Positions 8,595 through 17,220 of a stretch of 36,950 bases of DNA are shown here, one piece after another. Each line of letters begins with the position of its first letter. Within the stretch, counting starts at the first letter, position 1. Where the stretch lies: the NCBI GenBank assembly GCA_020636445.1, contig JACJXV010000037.1, positions 1-36,950 on the forward strand, in the 5' to 3' direction. The stretch comes from Lewinellaceae bacterium (lineage in GTDB: Bacteria > Bacteroidota > Bacteroidia > Chitinophagales > Saprospiraceae). The position numbers and the translations under genes were made by a program. A model generated the notes under the pieces. The model did no database searches. It saw only the letters and a program-made list of their open reading frames with translations, and had not been told where the DNA came from.

Positions 8595-9998
8595 CTAGCG
8601 AATAAACTTAGGATGCATCAGGTTTTCCGGAGAAAGTACCTCATCCAGTTTTGCCTTGGGCAGCAAATCGCGCTGCAGGACAATATCATAAACCGAAGCG
8701 CCGGTTTTCAACGCCTCCTTGGCAATAGATGCTGATGTTTCGTACCCTAAAATTGGGTTTAGGGCGGTCACAATACCAATGGAGTGCATAACGTAATGCC
8801 GACATACATCCTCATTGGCCGTAATGCCATCGATGCACTTCGTCCGCAGCACATCAAATCCGTGGAACATAATGCGCATAGAGTGAAACAGGTTAAAAGC
8901 AATCACCGGCTCCATAACATTGAGCTGAAGTTGGCCGGCTTCTGCGGCCATAGTAATGGTAACATCGGAACCAATTACCTGGAAGGCAATCTGGTTGACG
9001 ACCTCCGGCATCACCGGATTGACCTTACCCGGCATGATAGATGAACCCGGTTGTAATTGAGGTAAATTTATTTCATTGAACCCGGCACGGGGCCCGGAAG
9101 AAAGCAAACGCAAGTCATTACAAATTTTGGAAATCTTCACCGCAATGCGCTTGAGCACACCCGACAATTGTACATAAGCCCCACAATCGGAAGTAGCTTC
9201 AATTAAGTTTTCGGACATCACCACGGGTACTCCCGAAAGCTCCGCCAGATAATGGGTGGCCAGCTCCGGATAACCCTCCGGCGCATTGATCCGCGTACCA
9301 ATCGCCGTCGCGCCCAGATTTATTTCCGTGATCAGTTCACGCGCTTCCCGCAGACGCTGGATATCCTCCCTTATGGTTACGGCAAAAGCCATAAATTCCT
9401 CTCCCAAGGTCATGGGTACCGCATCCTGCAATTGGGTGCGCCCCATTTTCAAAACCTGTGCAAACTCCTGGCCTTTGGCAGCAAAAGCAGCTTGAAGGTG
9501 CTCCATTGATTCAATTAACCGGCCGATGTAGAAATACAGCGCCAGGCGAAAAGCGGTAGGATAGGCATCATTGGTCGATTGCGAGCAATTGACATGATTA
9601 TTGGGGTGAACAAACTCGTAGGCCCCCTTGGGGTGGCCCAGTATTTCCAAGGCCTTATTGGCTATAACCTCATTGGCATTCATATTCGTGGAGGTTCCCG
9701 CGCCTCCCTGAATCAGATCAACGGGAAACTGATCCGTCAATTCCCCAGCGATCAGGGCATCACAGGCTTGGGCAATAGCGTCCGCAATAGCGGGGTCCAA
9801 TACCTCTAAATCGCGATTGGCCAAAGCCGCAGCTTTTTTAACCAGGGCCAGTGACTTGATGAAGGTAGGCAGCGTCGCCACTGTTTGTCCGGTTATCGGG
9901 AAGTTCTCCACCGCACGGGCGGTCTGGATACCATAATACGCATCGTTGGGTATGGCTTTTTCTCCGAGAAAGTCTTTCTCTAGTCGTGTTTGATTCAT
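8595..9998 (-). CDS. aspA: Aspartate ammonia-lyase
   Basis: Catalyses L-aspartate to fumarate plus ammonia in the cytoplasm. The 467 residues match the family length. Features in order: KDFLGEKAIPNDAYYGIQT near the start, GTSTNMNANEVIAN at about 101-114, SQSTNDAYPTA at about 139-149, and the fumarase/aspartase signature GSSIMPGKVNPVMPEVVNQ from about residue 318, which carries the catalytic Ser of the flexible loop. The sequence around SGPRAGFNEINLPQLQPG and TMAAEAGQLQLNVMEPVIAF is closer to aspartases than to class II fumarases. It lies 151 bases downstream of the ABC importer genes. Fumarase C is the main alternative and seems less likely. Confidence 0.88.
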   Translation of the reverse strand: MNQTRLEKDFLGEKAIPNDAYYGIQTARAVENFPITGQTVATLPTFIKSLALVKKAAALANRDLEVLDPAIADAIAQACDALIAGELTDQFPVDLIQGGAGTSTNMNANEVIANKALEILGHPKGAYEFVHPNNHVNCSQSTNDAYPTAFRLALYFYIGRLIESMEHLQAAFAAKGQEFAQVLKMGRTQLQDAVPMTLGEEFMAFAVTIREDIQRLREARELITEINLGATAIGTRINAPEGYPELATHYLAELSGVPVVMSENLIEATSDCGAYVQLSGVLKRIAVKISKICNDLRLLSSGPRAGFNEINLPQLQPGSSIMPGKVNPVMPEVVNQIAFQVIGSDVTITMAAEAGQLQLNVMEPVIAFNLFHSMRIMFHGFDVLRTKCIDGITANEDVCRHYVMHSIGIVTALNPILGYETSASIAKEALKTGASVYDIVLQRDLLPKAKLDEVLSPENLMHPKFIR

Positions 9999-10149
9999 GA
10001 CCAGTGGTTTTAGCTGATTTTGGTTAGGATATTAGCAAATAGCAGGTGGGCAATCCTTACTATGCCAGAATGAAGATAAAACTCCTGGAAGTCAGACAGG
10101 CGGAAAAAGGGGGTAATTTTTCTTACCAGAGGTAATTTAATCCCAATGA

Positions 10150-10902
10150 TCAGGCGCCAAACCATGCATACATTTCTCCCAGCGTAAGTTTTTGCTTGGC
10201 AATGGCGTTCACGTCCCGCATAATTTGTCCATCCGCCATATGCAGCAACCTGTTTCCATACTGCAAGGAATCACGCAGGTTGTGGGTAATCAATATGGCA
10301 GTAAGGCCCAGGTCCTGGATTATTTGCTGAGCAGTACCCATAACCACAGCTGCCGATCGCGGATCAAGCGCGGCGGTGGGTTCATCGAGCAGTAAAATGT
10401 CAGTATGATCCATAACCGACATCAGCAGGGTCAGTGCCTGGCGCTGGCCCCCGGATAAAGCGCCCATGGGTTGGTTAAGTTTATTCTCCAGTCCCATCCC
10501 GAGTTGGGCAATACGCTCACGCACCTCCCTGCGAAACGTTTCGTTGATGCCAATGACAGGGCGCTTGGGCTGGGTACGTAAAGCCGCCAGCCTAAAGTTG
10601 TCCAGGATGCTCAAATCCGGTGCCGTTCCGCCTAGTGGATTTTGGAATACCCGGGCTACCCACCGACTCCGCCGATGCTCAGGGATGGTAGTTACATCCT
10701 CGCCATTAAAAAATATTTTTCCCTCGGTGGGCAAGATAGCCCCGGCGATCAGATTAAGCAAAGTCGTTTTGCCGGAACCATTAGCCCCAACCAACACCAC
10801 AAAATCACCCGCGGCAATCTGTAAATCCACTTGCTGGAGAGCAGTTACTTCATTAACCTGCCCACGGTGAAAAACTTTGGAAATATGTTGTAGTTCAATC
10901 AT
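10150..10902 (-). CDS. ABC transporter ATP-binding protein
   Basis: A 250-residue ATPase with Walker A GANGSGKT at 39-46, Q-loop Gln87 in VFQNPLGG, signature LSGGQ at 149-153, Walker B ILLLDEP near 169-175 and the switch His in AILITHNLRDS. The gene start overlaps the permease stop by four bases (ATGA). It energises the importer formed with the two preceding genes. ATPases paired with BPD_transp_2 permeases and PF04392 binding proteins in other bacteria serve amino-acid-type solutes, such as the tryptophan/tyrosine systems of streptococci. The ligand here is not determinable. Confidence 0.93.
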   Translation of the reverse strand: MIELQHISKVFHRGQVNEVTALQQVDLQIAAGDFVVLVGANGSGKTTLLNLIAGAILPTEGKIFFNGEDVTTIPEHRRSRWVARVFQNPLGGTAPDLSILDNFRLAALRTQPKRPVIGINETFRREVRERIAQLGMGLENKLNQPMGALSGGQRQALTLLMSVMDHTDILLLDEPTAALDPRSAAVVMGTAQQIIQDLGLTAILITHNLRDSLQYGNRLLHMADGQIMRDVNAIAKQKLTLGEMYAWFGA

Positions 10903-11768
10903 GATTCACGACTTCGGGTCAAACGAGGGATTCCGACGATTGCTAAAACAAATACAGAGGTGATCAATTTCAAGAAGTTGGGATTAACTCCCAGGGAAAG
11001 AGCCACCGCCAGGACCAGCTGAAAAAGTACACTCCCCAGTACCACCAGGCTTAATTGCAAGACAATAGATCGCACGCTAAACCAGGAAATCAGTGCATCC
11101 CCAATCAGTACTGACCCTAAACCCACCAATACGATACCAATGCCCATATTGATATCGGCAAATCCCTGGTACTGGGTGACCAAAAACCCACTCAGGGCAG
11201 TCAGGGCATTGGCCATGGCCAAACCAATAATTTTCATCCGGTCATTGTTGATACCCAGAGCACGGGTCATCGATTCGCTGTTTCCGGTAGCCCGCATGGC
11301 AATACCGAAATCCGTGCGCAGCAAATAAGCCAGAATAGCTCCCAGGATCGCCAGAAAGAAACCGCCAACCAGTACCTGATTCCAGATGGGATTGGAAAAA
11401 ACCGTTAACGCTTTGAAGACGGTAGGTATTCCCAGCAAAGGAATATTCGAACGTCCCATCAGGCTAAGGTTGACCGAATACAAGGCCGTCATAACCAGGA
11501 TTCCCGCTAACAGTGCATCAATGCGCAGCCGGGTGTGAACCAGGCCGGTAAGTACTCCCGCCAGCGCCCCTGCAATGACCACTACTCCTGCCACCAGTGG
11601 TAGGGGCCAACCTGCCAGGATGAGCACCGCAGTAACTGTTGCTCCCAGGGTGTAGCTTCCATCAGTAGTAATATCCGGAATGCGGAATATCTTCATGGTA
11701 ATGAAAATACCCAAGCCCATTGCCCCCAGGCAAAGGCCTAATAGTAAAGCGGTCAGATAAAAGGTCAT
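10899..11768 (-). CDS. ABC transporter permease, BPD_transp_2 (branched-chain amino acid type) family
   Basis: A 289-residue integral-membrane protein with about eight hydrophobic segments. Recognisable family stretches are IFRIPDITTDGSYTLGATV near the N-terminus, TGLVHTRLRIDALLAGILVM, and DFGIAMRATGNSESMTRALG in a cytoplasmic loop, the coupling region of this permease type. It overlaps the binding-protein gene upstream and the ATPase gene downstream by four bases each, so the three are translationally coupled. Presumably it acts as a homodimer, since only one permease gene is present. Confidence 0.92.
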   Translation of the reverse strand: MTFYLTALLLGLCLGAMGLGIFITMKIFRIPDITTDGSYTLGATVTAVLILAGWPLPLVAGVVVIAGALAGVLTGLVHTRLRIDALLAGILVMTALYSVNLSLMGRSNIPLLGIPTVFKALTVFSNPIWNQVLVGGFFLAILGAILAYLLRTDFGIAMRATGNSESMTRALGINNDRMKIIGLAMANALTALSGFLVTQYQGFADINMGIGIVLVGLGSVLIGDALISWFSVRSIVLQLSLVVLGSVLFQLVLAVALSLGVNPNFLKLITSVFVLAIVGIPRLTRSRES

Positions 11769-12742
11769 TGGCTAATGGGATCGTAGTTGGCCGGAACGGT
11801 TATGCCATAGGTCTTAGCCGCTTCCGGATTATAAACACGTTTGCGAACTTTCACCATTTCCCAACTAAGGCCATCCAGTGAGCCGGTTTGTATGTACTTA
11901 GCAGCTTGTTCTCCTGACTGATAGCCCCATTGGTAGATATCAGCGCCATAGGCAGCCACCGCTCCACGAGCTACCAGGCCAGCCTCACTGGTAAACACCG
12001 GTACTTTTGCCTGCTGACAAGCCTGCAAAATCGTTTCGAAGGACCCAAAAACGGTGTTGTCTGGATTGGCGAAAAAGGCGTCAATCCCGGCATTGAGCAG
12101 GGCCGCCGTCACCAGCTGAACATCGGCAGTAGCGTTAACCGGGCGAGCTACCAAGGTCACCTGCGCCGCCGCAGCTACCTGCTGCAACCGCTCAAATGCA
12201 TCGACTGACTGCGGTTCCGATTGGTTGTAAATCAACCCTACGCGCAACGTTTCGCCAGTAGGCTTAACCAGGCGGGGGATCAATGCGAAGGAGGTGTCGA
12301 TGTAATTTAACTCCTCTGCCACGCCGTATAAATTGGCCGGCGATTTTCCGGCAGCATCCAACACATCCATCAACCCTGGTGTTGGGGACACCATCATGAA
12401 TACGGGAATGGAGGAAGTACTTTGCAATGCTGTAATGGTCGAAAGCGAAGGGTTGGTAGCCATCAGCGTAACCTCCTGCGAAATCATATACTGGACAATC
12501 TGCGTCAGGGTCGGAATGTTTCCCTGCGCATTCCGGTAAATAACCCGCAGGGTTCCTTTTTCCTCCGAAAATCCCTGCTCGGCGAGTGCCGTCAGAAAGC
12601 CATCTTTCGCTTGTTTCAGGGTGCTATCCTCGAAGGCATCGACAAACCCAATGGTTGGTAAGTTGTTGTTGGCAGAACCGCTACAGCCTTCCAATCCCAA
12701 TAACAGGAACAAGGCAAGAATCAGAACAGGTGAATACTTCAT
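11765..12742 (-). CDS. ABC transporter substrate-binding lipoprotein (PF04392 type)
   Basis: From ATG 12742 the protein has 325 residues and begins MKYSPVLILALFLLLGLEGC, a lipoprotein signal with Cys20, so this start is chosen over an upstream in-frame start at 12907 that would bury the signal peptide. The body follows the two-lobed ABC_sub_bind plan: PTIGFVDAFEDSTLKQAKDG, PTLTQIVQYMISQEVTLMAT, SIPVFMMVSPTPG, VGLIYNQSEPQSV, and PVFTSEAGLVARGAVAAYGADIYQWGYQSG near the C-terminus. First gene of a three-gene importer operon. Members of this family bind aromatic or other amino acids, but the ligand cannot be read here. A TAGTTTTG -7-like element lies at 12866-12859 without a clear -33 TTG. Confidence 0.9.
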   Translation of the reverse strand: MKYSPVLILALFLLLGLEGCSGSANNNLPTIGFVDAFEDSTLKQAKDGFLTALAEQGFSEEKGTLRVIYRNAQGNIPTLTQIVQYMISQEVTLMATNPSLSTITALQSTSSIPVFMMVSPTPGLMDVLDAAGKSPANLYGVAEELNYIDTSFALIPRLVKPTGETLRVGLIYNQSEPQSVDAFERLQQVAAAAQVTLVARPVNATADVQLVTAALLNAGIDAFFANPDNTVFGSFETILQACQQAKVPVFTSEAGLVARGAVAAYGADIYQWGYQSGEQAAKYIQTGSLDGLSWEMVKVRKRVYNPEAAKTYGITVPANYDPISQ

Positions 12743-12973
12743 TCGGATACGGCTTGATGCAAGCAGCTTTACGCTACTGTATTCATGATAAAAAGGGTGC
12801 TCTATTCCACACAGATAAGCTAAACAGCACTGGTGATGAAATGAGGTTCCACAAGGTACAAAACTATGTGCATCATGAAGGGGTTTGGAAGTCCCCCACC
12901 ACTTCACGTCCTGAATAAAACCGATTGCATTCCCTGGGGTTCAACAAGGAGTAGCTATTTTTCAGGGAATTCC

Positions 12974-13663
12974 TTACGGCGATACAAACTGCCGTACCCA
13001 AGCCCCTATTAACGCCCCTTCGGCAGGTACACTAAGGGAATCCAGGGCCTGCCGCACCCGTTGCTCCCCTATCCTTTCCCGCCGCAGCAACAATAGATCG
13101 GTTTCCAGTTCAGGTGTAAACTCCGGGTGCGCCTGAATACCTAACATGCGCTCGCCTACCTGAAAAATGCCAACCGGGCAATGTGGAGTGCCTGCCAAAA
13201 CGGTAGCATCAGGAGGCAAAACCATCACCTGGTCCTGGCACATCATCAACAACTTAACGGTGTCCTGTGGCGGTTGCATCCAGGATTGCACCTGCTCAAT
13301 GGCAAAATCATGAACCCCTACCGACCAGCCGACATCGGCTTTGGCAACCCGGCCTCCCAATGCCTCCGCCAGCATCTGGTGTCCGAAACATACGCCAACA
13401 TACCTGGCCGGAGAAGCATAAATAGCTCTTACGAAATCCTTTAACTCATGGATCCAGGGCAAATCATCATAAACGGATGCTGCGGAACCCGTCGTCAGCC
13501 AAACATCGTATTCGGCTGGGGAAGTGGGGAATATCCCCTCATTAACAGCAAATTCCTGAATATCCCAATCCGGAAACAAGGCCTGGAACATCCCTAAATA
13601 AGGGCCGTGCCGGGGCTTCCACTCCGGGCGCACTTCATCACAACGCAGCAGGCCTACTTTCAT
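12974..13663 (-). CDS. Class I glutamine amidotransferase-like protein, probable gamma-glutamyl hydrolase
   Basis: A 229-residue stand-alone GATase domain with the nucleophile Cys92 in VGVCFGHQML, and His179 and Glu181 in IQAHPEFTPELE, so the catalytic triad is complete. There is no synthetase domain, unlike GMP or CTP synthase. The start overlaps the aldehyde dehydrogenase stop by four bases (ATGA), making it the last gene of the five-gene operon. In gamma-glutamyl amine pathways a GATase-fold enzyme (PuuD in E. coli, a different subfamily) hydrolyses the gamma-glutamyl product to free glutamate; I infer that role here. Generic annotation would be GMP synthase-like glutamine amidotransferase. 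Confidence 0.85.
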   Translation of the reverse strand: MKVGLLRCDEVRPEWKPRHGPYLGMFQALFPDWDIQEFAVNEGIFPTSPAEYDVWLTTGSAASVYDDLPWIHELKDFVRAIYASPARYVGVCFGHQMLAEALGGRVAKADVGWSVGVHDFAIEQVQSWMQPPQDTVKLLMMCQDQVMVLPPDATVLAGTPHCPVGIFQVGERMLGIQAHPEFTPELETDLLLLRRERIGEQRVRQALDSLSVPAEGALIGAWVRQFVSP

Positions 13664-15048
13664 GGGGTCGGATGTTTTAGGTGAAACGATTTGGGGCGCG
13701 TGAGCGACGCATAACCCAAAGGGGAAAGCGTACAGCCTTTTCCGGAATTTTTTACCCCCGTCCAGGCCAGCGCCGGATCGAGATAATCACACCGATTGAG
13801 AAAAACAGTGCCCGTTTCCAGGCGGTCGCCCAGAGAATGAGCCTCCTCCAGGTCTGTTGTCCAAAGGGAGGCGGTCAGCCCATATTCACTGTCATTCATC
13901 AATTGAATGGCTTCTTCGTCATTGCGAACGGACATTATCCCTACCACCGGACCAAAGGTTTCTTCACGCATGATTGTCATTCGGTGGTTGACATCGATAA
14001 GTACCTGGGGAGCCAGATAGGGCGTACCTGGTTGGTGTCCGGGAAATGTATGTGCATCGATCAGTCCCTGAGCACCTTTCGCCAAGGCTTCCTGGATGTG
14101 CTGCTGAACGCGTTCTGCCGCCTGGGTACGCACCATAGGGCCCAGGGTCGTTGTCATTTGTAAGGGATTACCCAGCTGATACTGGCGCGTTAGCGCTACA
14201 AATCCTTCAACAAAATCAGGATACTGTGATTGATGGACATAAATCCGTTCAATGCCACAACAGGATTGCCCGGAATTAAAAAAGGCTCCATCCACCAGGT
14301 TTTCAATGGCATTTTCCAGCGGTGCATCAGCCCGGACGTAAGCTGGATCCTTACCGCCCAGTTCCAATCCGGCATCGATAAACCGTCGTCCTACGGCTGA
14401 TTGAACAGCCCGGCCTCCAGCCACTGAGCCGGTAAAGGCAACATAATTGAGGTGAGGATCGCCTATCAGTTTACCCACCTGCTCATGCGTCAGATGCAGA
14501 TACTGAAACACCCCCGCAGGTAATCCCGCTGCGGCAAACGCCTCTGCATAACGTTCTGCCACCAGGGGTGTTTGTTCGGCATGCTTCAACACAACACAAT
14601 TACCCGCTAACAAAGCCGGGATAATTACATTAACCGAGGTGAGCCAGGGGTAATTCCAGGGAGCCAGCACCAACACCGTACCCAAAGGCTCGTGGCGGAT
14701 AAACCGGGTAAAGCCCTCCCGGGCCGGAGCTTCCAGATCCGCCAGTGCTGCCGGAGCCAGGTCAATCATGTGCAAAGCCCGTTCCTGGAAGCCATTCTTC
14801 AGCTCGAAAGGGGTATACCGCAGGGGGCGTCCCATTTGCCAGGTAAGCTCCTCGCCAAGTACATCAGCCCGGGCCACCAGGTAATCGACCGCCCGTCGGC
14901 AAATGGCCTGCCGGTCAGGTAAAGGTGTTGCACGCCATTGGCGCTGGGCCTCGGTTGCAGCAGTCAATGCCCTGGCAATTTCCTGCTCAGTGGCAGGTTG
15001 GCGTTCCAGATATAAGGAACCATCGATCGGACTAATACAGCGCAGCAT
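13660..15048 (-). CDS. NAD(P)-dependent aldehyde dehydrogenase
   Basis: A 462-residue member of the ALDH superfamily, oxidising an aldehyde to the acid in the cytoplasm. Visible active-site elements are Asn132 in LAPWNYPW, Lys155 in VVLKHAEQTP, FTGSVAGGRAV for cofactor binding, the general base Glu229 in LELGGKDPAYV, and the nucleophile Cys263 in NSGQSCCGIERIYV. The double Cys after GQS and the overall style suit the succinate-semialdehyde/medium-chain ALDH groups. It begins nine bases after the SDR stop and overlaps the amidotransferase gene, so it is tightly coupled. The proposed substrate is a gamma-glutamyl-linked aldehyde made by the preceding SDR; that is inference from context. Confidence 0.92.
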   Translation of the reverse strand: MLRCISPIDGSLYLERQPATEQEIARALTAATEAQRQWRATPLPDRQAICRRAVDYLVARADVLGEELTWQMGRPLRYTPFELKNGFQERALHMIDLAPAALADLEAPAREGFTRFIRHEPLGTVLVLAPWNYPWLTSVNVIIPALLAGNCVVLKHAEQTPLVAERYAEAFAAAGLPAGVFQYLHLTHEQVGKLIGDPHLNYVAFTGSVAGGRAVQSAVGRRFIDAGLELGGKDPAYVRADAPLENAIENLVDGAFFNSGQSCCGIERIYVHQSQYPDFVEGFVALTRQYQLGNPLQMTTTLGPMVRTQAAERVQQHIQEALAKGAQGLIDAHTFPGHQPGTPYLAPQVLIDVNHRMTIMREETFGPVVGIMSVRNDEEAIQLMNDSEYGLTASLWTTDLEEAHSLGDRLETGTVFLNRCDYLDPALAWTGVKNSGKGCTLSPLGYASLTRPKSFHLKHPTP

Positions 15049-15057
15049 GCTTTTTAG

Positions 15058-15831
15058 TTATTCTGGTGTGACATAAGCAGCTGTAATGCCGCCATCGACT
15101 ACAAATTCGGTACCGGTCGTATAAGAAGAGTCATCCGAAGCCAGGAACAGCGCTGCTTTGGCCATTTCGTCGGCTTCGCCAAAACGCCCCATGGGAATAT
15201 GGACCAGTCGGCGTTGTTTTTTCTCCTCGGTATTCAAAAACTTCATGAGTAAGTCAGTACGCAACGGCCCCGGACAAAGCGCATTCACCCGAATGTTTTC
15301 GCGGGCGTGGATGATCGCCAGTTCGCGTGACATCGCAAGTACGGCTCCCTTGCTGGCCGTGTAGGCTATCTGTGGTGTAGCGGCGCCTAGCAGTGCCACG
15401 AACGAGGCCGTATTGATTACCGAACCACCCCCGGCACGCCGCAAAGCCGGAATCCCGTATTTGCACCCCAGGAAAACGCCCTTGACGTTGATGGCCATGG
15501 TGATATCAAAAACAGCCTCTTCGGTAGCTACCGCGTCATCATCAGCAGCATGCATTATGCCAGCGTTGTTGAATAAGACATGTAAGGCTCCGAAGGTTTT
15601 TTCCGCAAAATCAACCATCCCGGCACAATCGGCATCCTTGGCAACGTCGGCCCGATAGAAGTCGGCACGTCCTCCCTGAGACTGGATATCGGCGACGGTA
15701 GCCCGGCCGGCGTTTTCATCAATATCGACAGCTATAACAGCTGCCCCTTCGCGGGCGAATAATAAAGCCGTAGCACGACCGATTCCATTACCAGCCCCAG
15801 TGATCAGGGCCACTTTGTTTTGTAAGCGCAT
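15058..15831 (-). CDS. SDR-family NAD(P)-dependent oxidoreductase
   Basis: A 257-residue classical short-chain dehydrogenase: cofactor motif TGAGNGIGRA at 11-20, acidic residues in VDIDENAG favouring NAD, NNAG at 88-91, and the catalytic set Ser143, Tyr157, Lys161 (YTASK). Downstream come PGPLRTDL and the C-terminal FVVDGG. It begins 12 bases after the ligase stop and ends 9 bases before the aldehyde dehydrogenase. In the usual gamma-glutamyl-putrescine pathway this position is taken by an FAD amine oxidase. An alcohol-oxidising SDR suggests that the gamma-glutamylated substrate carries a hydroxyl group. The biochemical assignment is inference. Confidence 0.93.
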   Translation of the reverse strand: MRLQNKVALITGAGNGIGRATALLFAREGAAVIAVDIDENAGRATVADIQSQGGRADFYRADVAKDADCAGMVDFAEKTFGALHVLFNNAGIMHAADDDAVATEEAVFDITMAINVKGVFLGCKYGIPALRRAGGGSVINTASFVALLGAATPQIAYTASKGAVLAMSRELAIIHARENIRVNALCPGPLRTDLLMKFLNTEEKKQRRLVHIPMGRFGEADEMAKAALFLASDDSSYTTGTEFVVDGGITAAYVTPE

Positions 15832-15843
15832 CTTAGGTTTGGG

Positions 15844-17220
15844 TTATATACGTTCAAAATAACGGCGGCGCTCCCAATCGGTGACCGATTGGCGGAAGGC
15901 CGTGATTTCCTGTTCAAAAAAATGGGTATAGTGGTCAACCACCGCATCCCCAAATGCCTGGCGGGCAAAAGCACTTGTAGCGAAAGGCTTTACCGCCTCT
16001 TCCAAGGTGTAGGGAACCCTTGGCAAATGAGCTGCAGCGTAAATATCTCCTGTGAAAATAGCTGGCGGCTCCCGCTGCTCCCGGATGCCAGCCAACCCCG
16101 AAGCCAGCGCGGCGGCAAACGCCAGGTATGGATTGCAATCGGCCCCCGGAATCCGGCATTCAATGCGCAAACTATCGCCATGCCCGACCACCCGGAAACC
16201 CGCCGTGCGGTTATCGTAACTCCAGGCCAGACGCGTCGGGGCCCAGGAACCATCAACATAGCGCTTGTAGGAATTTACGGTAGGCGCATAAAAGGGCATT
16301 ACCTCTGGTACGTAGTGAATCCAGCCCCCCAAAAACCACCGAAAAACAGCGGACCCCATAACTGGACCAAATGCCTCGTCACCGGCAAACGCATTCTCTT
16401 TGTTTTTCCACAGACTAAGGTGCAGGTGGCAACTGGACCCGGCCTGATCCTCATGGAACTTCGCCATAAAGGTGACTGATATTCCCTGCTGGTCGGCAAT
16501 TTCCTTGAGACACTGTTTGAACAGAACGTGGCGATCTGCCATTTCCATCACCTCAGCATAGCGAATATTGAGCTCGTGCTGCCCAAGTCCCCATTCACCT
16601 TTGGAATTCTCAACGGGTATCCCCGACTTTTGCAGATGCTTGCGGGCGGCAGCGGTAAATTTCTCCGTGCGGGCACCCTGCAGTAAATGGTAATCTTCCA
16701 AATACCAACCGACGGGTTGCAGGTCGTGATAATGCTGAGTATGGGCACTGCGGTAATCGTTAGTGAACGCATAGTATTCCAGTTCGGATGCCGCCTTGGC
16801 GGTAAACCCTTCGCCCTGGAGTTGATCCAGTTGGCGCTGCAAGACTGACCGGGGAGCCTCGGCTACCAACTTATGCGTATTTTCATCCGCCACCGAACAC
16901 AATACCCCTGCTGTGCGCTTGAGCCAGCTCAGGCGGCGCAGGGTACGCAAGTCGGGTTGCAAGTGAAAATCACCATAGCCAAGCTCCCAATTCGCAAAGG
17001 TGTAGCCCGATACCGGGTCCATTTCCATATCCGTAGTGAGCAGGTAATTACAGGCATGTGTGCCCGCCCGAGCGGCACTCTCCAGAAAAAAATCAGCAGC
17101 AAAACGTTTGCCAACTAAGCGCCCATAATGATCGGTAAAACCAACCACGACCGTATCGATCTTCCCCGCCTCAACCAGTTGGCTGAGTTCTTCGAGTGTT
17201 AAGAGGCCTTTATTCTTCAT
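15844..17220 (-). CDS. Glutamine synthetase family protein, probable gamma-glutamylamine ligase
   Basis: A 458-residue protein of the GS fold. The catalytic C-domain is recognisable by SELEYYAF, GEWGLGQHELNIRYAE, FMAKFHEDQAGSSCHLHLSL (metal and ATP site), NSYKRYVDGSWAPTRLAWSYDNR and RIECRIPGADCNPYLAFAAA. The N-terminal region (LTTDMEMDPVSGYTFANWE) lacks the usual ammonium-site DGSS of true glutamine synthetases, as in PuuA and related GlnA3/GlnA4-type enzymes that join glutamate to an amine using ATP. Its gene overlaps the permease stop by 11 bases. Together with a downstream SDR, ALDH and GATase this supports catabolic gamma-glutamylation of an amine. Ethanolamine or a similar amino alcohol is my best guess. 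Confidence 0.87.
   Translation of the reverse strand: MKNKGLLTLEELSQLVEAGKIDTVVVGFTDHYGRLVGKRFAADFFLESAARAGTHACNYLLTTDMEMDPVSGYTFANWELGYGDFHLQPDLRTLRRLSWLKRTAGVLCSVADENTHKLVAEAPRSVLQRQLDQLQGEGFTAKAASELEYYAFTNDYRSAHTQHYHDLQPVGWYLEDYHLLQGARTEKFTAAARKHLQKSGIPVENSKGEWGLGQHELNIRYAEVMEMADRHVLFKQCLKEIADQQGISVTFMAKFHEDQAGSSCHLHLSLWKNKENAFAGDEAFGPVMGSAVFRWFLGGWIHYVPEVMPFYAPTVNSYKRYVDGSWAPTRLAWSYDNRTAGFRVVGHGDSLRIECRIPGADCNPYLAFAAALASGLAGIREQREPPAIFTGDIYAAAHLPRVPYTLEEAVKPFATSAFARQAFGDAVVDHYTHFFEQEITAFRQSVTDWERRRYFERI

Noticed and set aside
11765..12907. Longer form of the ABC binding protein starting at 12907
   Set aside because: It would place 55 residues without any family similarity before an intact lipoprotein signal peptide that begins at 12742.
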